A DNA stretch of 50,442 nucleotides from Bacteroidota bacterium (GTDB taxonomy: Bacteria > Bacteroidota > Bacteroidia > 2-12-FULL-35-15), in the NCBI GenBank assembly GCA_947476185.1, contig CANJPX010000016.1, positions 1 to 50,442 on the forward strand. The letters run 5' to 3'. Below are positions 46,101 to 50,442 of this stretch, piece by piece. Position 1 is the first letter of the stretch, and each line of letters starts with the position of its first letter. The position numbers and the translations under genes were made by a program. The notes under the pieces were generated by a model, which made no database searches, was not told the origin of the DNA, and saw only the letters and a list, made by a program, of their open reading frames with translations.

Positions 46101-46205
46101 ATAGGCCTTTTCAAATGATTTCGCATAAGGATTTGCGATTAACTCATCTGCCTTAGTATGAATTATAGAAAATAAAAGAATAGAAAAAAGGAAGAGTTTT
46201 TTCAT
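43155..46205 (-). CDS. Secreted N-acetylmuramoyl-L-alanine amidase with degenerate lysozyme-like domain, CUB-like and concanavalin-like tail and T9SS type A domain
   Basis: A 1016-residue exported protein. After the signal peptide, residues about 35-215 resemble a transglycosylase/lysozyme-like fold (IPRGMLEAVAF, NAYGVMGLTLDG, DPKKNILAFADAY), but the usual Glu-Ser is Asn53-Thr54. Residues about 248-400 are an Amidase_2/PGRP domain with probable zinc ligands His257 (VTIHDIEG), His376 (KGHQ) and Asp386 (HNDPGPNWNW), plus AWHVGSENPYTIGLEHEG. It cleaves the bond between MurNAc and L-Ala of peptidoglycan. A CUB-like domain (about 412-512), concanavalin-like fold, Fn3-like units and T9SS type A domain (about 935-1016) follow and closely match the GH18 neighbour. 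An 8-base inverted repeat abuts the start codon. Confidence 0.86.
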   Translation of the reverse strand: MKKLFLFSILLFSIIHTKADELIANPYAKSFEKAYSNYPEIPRGMLEAVAFCNTRFTHITHSSPVSESCVEIPNAYGVMGLTLDGKNYFLNNLNTVSQLSLISAEDIINDPKKNILAFADAYVKVKNLLNIKSNKAEDQLSILVYLSELPRETVGQFYALAAQEYGYVQFLMNGNYQQLYNFPDHHLDPEKIFGAENLAILSAASVIVTDESVYNKKGQEFQKSILSTDFGPAIWNAAASCNYSTRGGTGISAVTIHDIEGTYAGCISWFQNCAASVSAHYVLRSSDGQVTQMVLEANKAWHVGSENPYTIGLEHEGYVSTASWYTTAMYIGSAALVRDICTSGYGINPLRTYYGPGCSGSSSTCGIGACTTIKGHQMFPLQTHNDPGPNWNWAYYYKLINNSPTITTVTSATGSFYDSGGAAGNYTNDERKLTLIQPVGATSITLNFTAFNTELNWDYLFIYDGATTSSPLIGQYTGTASPGTVSSSGGSMLLEFRSDCATVAAGWAANWTSTAATSATIDSIAPTTVVSTSGSWETTNFTANFTDADNVAGSGLEKSFYQVIDFNGTEWRANNNNGFFADNFDVAIHPDWTSVLGMWSINAGALYQSDEVNSNTNIYAPLNQTLSNRYLYNFYGKIDGTGITKRAGFHFFCDNGSLTNRGNSYFVWFRVDDGYLQIYKVASDVFGSPVVNIPFTTVAGQWYDYKVIYDRTTGKISIYRDNQFVTSWTDLSPYLTGNAISFRSAECNFAINELKVYRSRNPMSASISVGAAATNDIRYQNINPISFSAKVKSLCSDSAGNLSAIFYQNINVDWTTPSPVDTVNDGLGADIAITNSATTLSANWSASTDVNSAISRYWYAIGTTPGATDVVNWTDNWFNRNVTVTGLSLVNLQTYYFSVKAQDGAGLISTVFNSNGQTVNLSATGIDELHNSGLIVYPNPFTNNATLAYQLTENSKIEITLSDVLGKTTILYNNPNQTSGKHELSINSENLHLSNGMYFVKIKTENSQKVIKVIIK

Positions 46206-46252
46206 CTGTATTTGTTGGGATTAATCTTACTAGTAAAGATAAGAAAATACAG
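46206..46252 (-). promoter_or_regulatory. Leader hairpin flush with the amidase start codon
   Basis: On the minus strand CTGTATTT (46252-46245) pairs with AAATACAG (46213-46206), the latter ending directly at the ATG. A smaller hairpin around TTACTAGTAA lies inside. No exact promoter box was found upstream. Confidence 0.4.
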
Positions 46253-46293
46253 TAAAAAAACTACTAATTGTTGAAAAAAGTGAAGGAGAATAC

Positions 46294-46872
46294 TTAGTTC
46301 TCTTCAATGATATCAAGGATTTTCTCTAATTTTTTATCGTCATACTTCCCGGAAGTAGTATATGTTACCTTTCCGGTTTTATCTAAAACAAAGAAGTATG
46401 GAGTATCGCGCTTTTTGAAATCTAATTCATCTTTATACGTTTTTCCTCCATCATAAAATAATAAGTAGGGATATAGTTCTTTGTCGGTTTTTGCTTTGAT
46501 TTTATCTTTAGATGTTTTGCTGGCTAATTTATTGAAGCCAGTGAACATCGGAACAAAATATAAATTCACATCATAATCGACGTGGACATCGAATACATCT
46601 GCTTTTGAGGCATCCACTTTTCCAATGAATTTATTATAGATCGGGTTGACCCAGGTTTTTAGATCATCTTCTGCTGCGGTACTGAAAGCCACACATATTA
46701 AAGTGTATTTCCCCTTTGTATCAGTAGGAAGATTTACAGTTTTGCCGTTGTAATCTTCACATTCCATTGCCGGAAAAATGGTTCCTACAACACCTGCTTT
46801 AGGAGTGAATGCAATGCATATGGATGCAATTGCTATCATTGATAGAATGATTTTTTGGTTCATAGTTTTCAT
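46294..46872 (-). CDS. Thioredoxin-fold protein lacking the CXXC motif
   Basis: A 192-residue protein with an N-terminal hydrophobic segment (IILSMIAIASICIAF) that is a signal peptide or anchor. The rest follows a thioredoxin/ATP10-like fold: VVGTIFPAMECEDYNGKTVNL, the strand YTLICVAFST where a CXXC would be expected, a long helix region, then DTPYFFVLDKTGKVTYTTSG. The expected Cys pair reads Ser-Thr-Ala-Ala, so thiol redox chemistry is unlikely and a chaperone or binding role is more probable. A second in-frame ATG lies at residue 4. Function unknown. It lies 36 bases after the YkoF-like gene. Confidence 0.7.
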   Translation of the reverse strand: MKTMNQKIILSMIAIASICIAFTPKAGVVGTIFPAMECEDYNGKTVNLPTDTKGKYTLICVAFSTAAEDDLKTWVNPIYNKFIGKVDASKADVFDVHVDYDVNLYFVPMFTGFNKLASKTSKDKIKAKTDKELYPYLLFYDGGKTYKDELDFKKRDTPYFFVLDKTGKVTYTTSGKYDDKKLEKILDIIEEN

Positions 46873-46908
46873 TTTTATTGTCTAAAATCTAATATCTCAT
46901 TTCTATAA

Positions 46909-47178
46909 TTACTTCAAAATATTAGGTAGTTTTTCTTTTGTTAATTCACTGCCTGCAATTTTTAAAAGAAATACAGCTTTCCCATTATCAAAATCGTGTT
47001 TCATTTCTTCCTTTAATACTTGCATCAATAGGTCATATTCGCCAAAGAGCATGGTACTTAATCCACTTACTTCAACGCGAATATTTTTATTTTGTTTTAC
47101 TCGTTGAATAAAATCAATCACCTTTTGCTCATAACCATCTGTCAAAGCGTACATACTTATTTCAATTGTTGCTATCAT
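46909..47178 (-). CDS. YkoF/MTH1187-like thiamine-binding-fold small protein
   Basis: An 89-residue cytosolic protein with a ferredoxin-like pattern: TIEISMYALTDGYEQKVIDF, IRVEVSGLSTMLFGEYDLLM, and a final helix. The pattern of a start strand with a Ser/Tyr pair, then G-x-ST-x-(L/I)-x-G-(E/D)-(Y/F)-(D/E), is that of the YKOF/DUF77 (MTH1187) family, some of which bind thiamine or its pyrimidine part. Ligand not shown here. It shares a transcript direction and close spacing with the thioredoxin-fold gene. Confidence 0.68.
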   Translation of the reverse strand: MIATIEISMYALTDGYEQKVIDFIQRVKQNKNIRVEVSGLSTMLFGEYDLLMQVLKEEMKHDFDNGKAVFLLKIAGSELTKEKLPNILK

Positions 47179-47232
47179 TTTTTTATCATTTCAAAAATTA
47201 CAATGTTCAGAAGAGTGTGGGAAGCCATCGCA

Positions 47233-47297
47233 CATGTTTCGACTGGCTCAACATGACCACACACGGTTCATTTTGTCACTTCGAGCGGAGGAGAAGC
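47233..47297. repeat. Second copy of the TCGAGCGGAG / CATGTTTCGAC dispersed repeat
   Basis: CATGTTTCGACTGGCTCAAC and the following bases (47233-47257) match the reverse complement of 39818-39842 in 24 of 25 positions. TCACTTCGAGCGGAGGAGAA (from 47276) matches the arm at 39929-39953 with a few changes. It lies in the 206-base gap before the cyclophilin gene. Confidence 0.7.
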
Positions 47298-47384
47298 TAT
47301 CTCTGTTATAAATAGATCCAGTGTCGTGGCACGGAATGACATTTACGAGAGAAGAAAACTTTATCAACTACTTACTACATAATA

Positions 47385-47990
47385 CTATTTATTTAGTTCA
47401 GCAAATACTTTATCTGCTTTGAATTTTTTTGCCGGTTTCCCTTTACGGATAATTTTTATATGAATAATAGTATCGCCTTGCTGAATAGCATTTACGACAT
47501 CTTGCCCTGTTATCACATGTCCGAAAATAGTATGATGCCCATCCAGCCAAGGAGTTGCAACATGCGTGATAAAGAACTGGGATCCATTTGTACCCGGACC
47601 TGCATTCGCCATGGCCAATATTCCTGCTCCTGTAAATTTTAATTCTGGCAAACATTCATCCTTGAATTTATAACCCGGACCGCCTGTCCCATTTCCTGAA
47701 GGATCGCCTCCTTGTATCATGAAATTTGGTATAACTCGATGAAATTTCAAACTGTCATAAAAAGGAACTTTATCTTTTTTTGCCGTGTTTTTAATTTTTC
47801 CTTCTGCTAATCCAACAAAATTAGCTACTGTTAACGGTGTTTTTTCAAATTCTAAAGAAAGCAGTATGACACCCCTGTTTGTTGTTATTTCGGCATACAT
47901 GCCGGGCTCCAGTTTTGGCTGTTTAATTTTTTTTGCAAATCCTGTTGATGCAACTAATAACAATGTAAAAACTAAAAATATTTTTTTCAT
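47385..47990 (-). CDS. Exported cyclophilin-type peptidyl-prolyl isomerase
   Basis: A 201-residue periplasmic folding enzyme with a signal peptide ([19 protein letters not shown]). Seen: [20 protein letters not shown] with the catalytic Arg, [28 protein letters not shown] with the Gln/Phe binding residues, and [11 protein letters not shown]. The core is the bacterial PpiA/PpiB type with a short basic C-terminus. It probably helps proline isomerisation in exported proteins such as the T9SS cargos next to it. An imperfect -7 box (TACATTTC) is the best promoter candidate. Confidence 0.94.
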   Translation of the reverse strand: MKKIFLVFTLLLVASTGFAKKIKQPKLEPGMYAEITTNRGVILLSLEFEKTPLTVANFVGLAEGKIKNTAKKDKVPFYDSLKFHRVIPNFMIQGGDPSGNGTGGPGYKFKDECLPELKFTGAGILAMANAGPGTNGSQFFITHVATPWLDGHHTIFGHVITGQDVVNAIQQGDTIIHIKIIRKGKPAKKFKADKVFAELNK

Positions 47991-48084
47991 GATAATGTTT
48001 AATTTGTATGAATTATTTTATTGAAATGTAAAAATAACATAACAATTCCTTTTTCAAAATTTTGTTGATAAAACGTTAAATCAT

Positions 48085-48118
48085 TTTGAGAATAAAACTT
48101 CTTCTGTTGTTATTTTTG
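48085..48118 (+). promoter_or_regulatory. Promoter of topB with the -7 box 5 bases from the start
   Basis: TTTG at 48085-48088 and TATTTTTG at 48111-48118 are both exact and 22 bases apart. The box is followed by ATCTT and then the ATG at 48124, so the message probably starts at or just before the start codon. Confidence 0.6.
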
Positions 48119-48123
48119 ATCTT

Positions 48124-50376
48124 ATGAAAGTGTGCATTGCCGAGAAACCAAGTGTTGCCAAAGAAATAGCTGAAATAGTGGGCGCTAAACAGCGAAAAGA
48201 CGGTTATTATGAAGGAAATGGCTATCAGGTAACCTGGAGTTTCGGACATTTATGTGAGTTGAAAGAACCCCACGAATATGATTCAGCTTATCGTCAATGG
48301 AATTTAAATATGCTTCCTATTTTGCCTCAGAAATTCGGCATAAAAGTGAAGAACGATAAGGGAATAGAAAAACAGTTCAATACCATTTCTACATTATTTG
48401 AAAATGCCTCTGAAGTAATAAATTGTGGTGATGCCGGCCAGGAAGGGGAACTTATTCAGCGCTGGATCTTTTCTAAAACAAATTGCAAAAAGCCTTTAAA
48501 ACGTTTATGGATTTCCTCATTAACGGAAGAAGCTATTCGTGAAGGATTTACAAAATTGAAGGATGGAAAGGAGTATGAAAGTTTATATTTTGCTGGTTAT
48601 TCGCGTGCTGCTGCAGATTGGCTTTTAGGGATGAATGCCACGCGTTTGTTTACCATAAAATATGGAAATGGCAAACAAGTACTTTCTATCGGTCGTGTTC
48701 AAACGCCTACATTAGCAATGATAGTAACCCGACAACTGGAAATAAATGCATTTAGATCAGCCGTCTTTTTCGAATTAAAAACAAAATACCGCGATGTAGT
48801 TTTTAATGCCCAGCTTGATCGGTTTCAAGGGGATGAAAAACAGAAAGCGGAAGAGCTCCTGAATACGATCAAAGAAGAACCCTTTTTGATCACTTTGGTT
48901 GAGATAAAAAAAGGAAAAGAAACATCTCCCCGTTTGTTTGATCTGACATCACTCCAGGTAGAGTGTAACAAAAAATTTGCCTATTCCGCTGAAGATACGT
49001 TAAAGGTTATTCAGAATTTATATGAGAAGAAGTTGGTAACCTATCCGCGTGTTGATACAACGTATCTTCCAAATGATCTGTATCCAAAGATCCCCGGAGT
49101 ATTGAAAAATATGGTCAACTACCAGTCTTTGGTAAAGCCATTATTAGAAAACGAGATCCGGAAATCAACAAAAGTTTTTGACGATAAAAAAGTTACTGAT
49201 CACCATGCAATTATACCAACGGATGTTAAGGCTCAGGGATTGATGGGCAATGAAGCTTTGGTGTATGATACAATTGCGAAAAGATTTTTAGCAGCTTTTT
49301 ATCCTGATTGTGAAGTGTCAAATACAACAATTCTTGGTAAATCCAAAGAAATAGAGTTCAAGGCAACCGGGAAACAAATTTTAGAAGATGGTTGGAGAGT
49401 GGTGTATGGAAAAGAATCTACAGGAGAAGAGGAGGAAGAAAAAACGCAAATATTACCTGCGTTTGTGGAAGGTGAATCCGGACCGCATACTGTTTTTTTG
49501 TCGGAAGGAAAAACATCCGCTCCAAAAGCATTTACTGAAGCTACCTTGCTGCGTGCAATGGAGACTGCAGGGAAACAAGTAGATGATGAGGAATTGCGTG
49601 AACTGATGAAGGACAATGGAATTGGTCGTCCTTCTACTCGTGCTGCAATAATTGAAACATTGTTCAGAAGAAATTATATCAAACGTGAACGGAAAAATTT
49701 GGTTCCTACTATTACCGGGATGGAATTGATCCGCGTTATCAATAATGAATTATTAAAGTCGGCAGAGATGACCGGTAATTGGGAATTCAAATTACGGCAG
49801 ATCGAAAAAGGAGAATATCAGGCAGAAGCTTTTTTGAATGAAATGAAACAAATGGTGAGTGATCTCGTCATCCAGGTACGCAATGAAAGTTCGCAGCGTA
49901 TCACCATTGCAAGTCATGCGCCTGTTGTTGAGAAAAACGAAACGATTGAATGTCCGAAATGTACAATTGGAAATATGTTGAAAGGTAAAGCTGCTTTTGG
50001 TTGTAGCAATTATAAAAATGGTTGTGATTTCAAGATCCCATTTGAGTTGATGGGGAAAAAGATGACGGAGCTTCAGATAAAAGCCTTGGTGGAAAAGAAA
50101 AGGACAGCTGTTATAAAAGGATTTACTTTGGGAGGAATAAAAAAAGACGGCATTTTAAAATTGACAGATACTTTTAATATAGAATTTGAAGAGGCACAAA
50201 CAAAAGCGGCAAAACCTGCGAAAGCAAAGAAATCAGCCCTTGATGAAACAAAGCCCGGTATTTGCCCTATCTGTAAAAAGGGAACTATTCTAAAAGGAAA
50301 AACTGCTTATGGTTGCAGTGAATACAAAAATGGCTGCACTTTTCGTTTACCATTTGAAAATGTAATAACTCAATAA
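48124..50376 (+). CDS. topB: DNA topoisomerase III
   Basis: A 750-residue type IA topoisomerase that passes single strands through a nick to decatenate or unlink DNA. Seen: the TOPRIM start MKVCIAEKPSVAKEIAEIVG and INCGDAGQEGELIQRWIF, VLSIGRVQTPTLAMIV, and active-site Tyr307 in KKLVTYPRVDTTYLP. Domain end motifs DNGIGRPSTRAAIIETL and TGNWEFKLRQIEKGEY follow. Two C-terminal zinc-ribbon-like units lie at about 610-640 and 714-745 (CPKCTIGNMLKGKAAFGCSN, CPICKKGTILKGKTAYGCSE). The start is the canonical TopB N-terminus. The next gene's ATG overlaps the stop codon. Confidence 0.96.
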   Translation: MKVCIAEKPSVAKEIAEIVGAKQRKDGYYEGNGYQVTWSFGHLCELKEPHEYDSAYRQWNLNMLPILPQKFGIKVKNDKGIEKQFNTISTLFENASEVINCGDAGQEGELIQRWIFSKTNCKKPLKRLWISSLTEEAIREGFTKLKDGKEYESLYFAGYSRAAADWLLGMNATRLFTIKYGNGKQVLSIGRVQTPTLAMIVTRQLEINAFRSAVFFELKTKYRDVVFNAQLDRFQGDEKQKAEELLNTIKEEPFLITLVEIKKGKETSPRLFDLTSLQVECNKKFAYSAEDTLKVIQNLYEKKLVTYPRVDTTYLPNDLYPKIPGVLKNMVNYQSLVKPLLENEIRKSTKVFDDKKVTDHHAIIPTDVKAQGLMGNEALVYDTIAKRFLAAFYPDCEVSNTTILGKSKEIEFKATGKQILEDGWRVVYGKESTGEEEEEKTQILPAFVEGESGPHTVFLSEGKTSAPKAFTEATLLRAMETAGKQVDDEELRELMKDNGIGRPSTRAAIIETLFRRNYIKRERKNLVPTITGMELIRVINNELLKSAEMTGNWEFKLRQIEKGEYQAEAFLNEMKQMVSDLVIQVRNESSQRITIASHAPVVEKNETIECPKCTIGNMLKGKAAFGCSNYKNGCDFKIPFELMGKKMTELQIKALVEKKRTAVIKGFTLGGIKKDGILKLTDTFNIEFEEAQTKAAKPAKAKKSALDETKPGICPICKKGTILKGKTAYGCSEYKNGCTFRLPFENVITQ

Positions 50377-50442
50377 TGAATTCCCAAAACATTTTAATTA
50401 TTGGAACAGTTTTGCCTGAACCCAACTCATCGGCAGCCGGCA
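50376..50442 (+). CDS. Start of a probable glycosyltransferase, cut by the window end
   Basis: The ATG overlaps the topB stop codon (TAATG). The 22 readable residues, MNSQNILIIGTVLPEPNSSA followed by AG, match the N-terminus common in Bacteroidota family 4-type glycosyltransferases (first Rossmann strand, then WPEPNSSAAG). Too short to say more, but translational coupling to topB is clear. Confidence 0.6.
   Translation, partial: MNSQNILIIGTVLPEPNSSAAG

Overview
The window reads as a chromosomal segment of a member of the Bacteroidota. It is AT-rich. Secreted proteins end in type IX secretion (T9SS) sorting domains of both type A and type B, and a PorP/SprF homologue is present. Several genes are preceded by the Bacteroidota sigma factor -7 box TAnnTTTG, often with TTTG about 19-22 bases upstream, and clear Shine-Dalgarno sites are lacking. 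No plasmid, phage, transposase, CRISPR, rRNA or tRNA signal was seen. The genus cannot be named from the sequence alone.

Layout. 1-7.7 kb: the end of a YwbE-family gene, a T9SS-secreted P-domain/CotH protein, a large TPR-propeller-SPOR envelope protein, an O-methyltransferase, a threonine aldolase and a small secreted protein. 7.7-8.8 kb (minus): a SAM methyltransferase and a DNA alkyltransferase (ogt). 8.8-14.8 kb (minus): a fatty acid beta-oxidation operon in the order MarR regulator, fadN, fadA, fadE, closed by a clear terminator. 14.9-21 kb: a TRIC/UPF0126 channel and a DsbA-like protein (plus), a long-chain acyl-CoA synthetase followed by a TMTC-like membrane/TPR protein (minus), and a nitronate monooxygenase (plus). 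21-25.2 kb: a lipoprotein, a two-AAA CbxX/CfxQ-type ATPase with a tandem N-terminal beta domain, and a DUF1801 protein. 25.2-30 kb (minus): an outer-membrane barrel, an SDR, an amino acid permease and a polytopic membrane protein. 30.2-35.5 kb (plus): purL, then a tight four-gene chain of a TPR protein, a very small type B T9SS cargo, PorP/SprF and MtgA. 35.7-38.8 kb: a hybrid histidine kinase with a putative HNOBA-like sensor domain, overlapping a LytTR response regulator. 38.9-48 kb (minus): a leucine-rich repeat protein, two adjacent secreted wall hydrolases (GH18 and amidase) that share a tail of about 600 residues, a thioredoxin-fold protein, a YkoF-like small protein and a cyclophilin. 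48.1-50.4 kb: topB, then the first codons of a probable glycosyltransferase.

How the genes work together. The strongest theme is the cell surface. Three type A cargos, one type B cargo with its likely SprF-type partner, a PorE-like scaffold carrying SPOR repeats in place of OmpA, a transglycosylase and a twin pair of peptidoglycan or chitin hydrolases all point to secretion and wall remodelling. A second theme is fatty acid use: the MarR-fadNAE operon and a separate acyl-CoA synthetase. No whole gene set matches a known defence or mobile system, and I do not claim one. The most unusual items are the PorE-like protein with SPOR repeats, the minimal type B cargo with SprF next to MtgA, the twin hydrolases, the possible NO-linked HNOBA-like kinase, the AAA protein with a repeated N-terminal domain, and three promoters whose -7 box sits only 5-6 bases before the start codon.

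Several dispersed repeat families lie between genes, and one copy appears to be built in frame into the GH18 protein.
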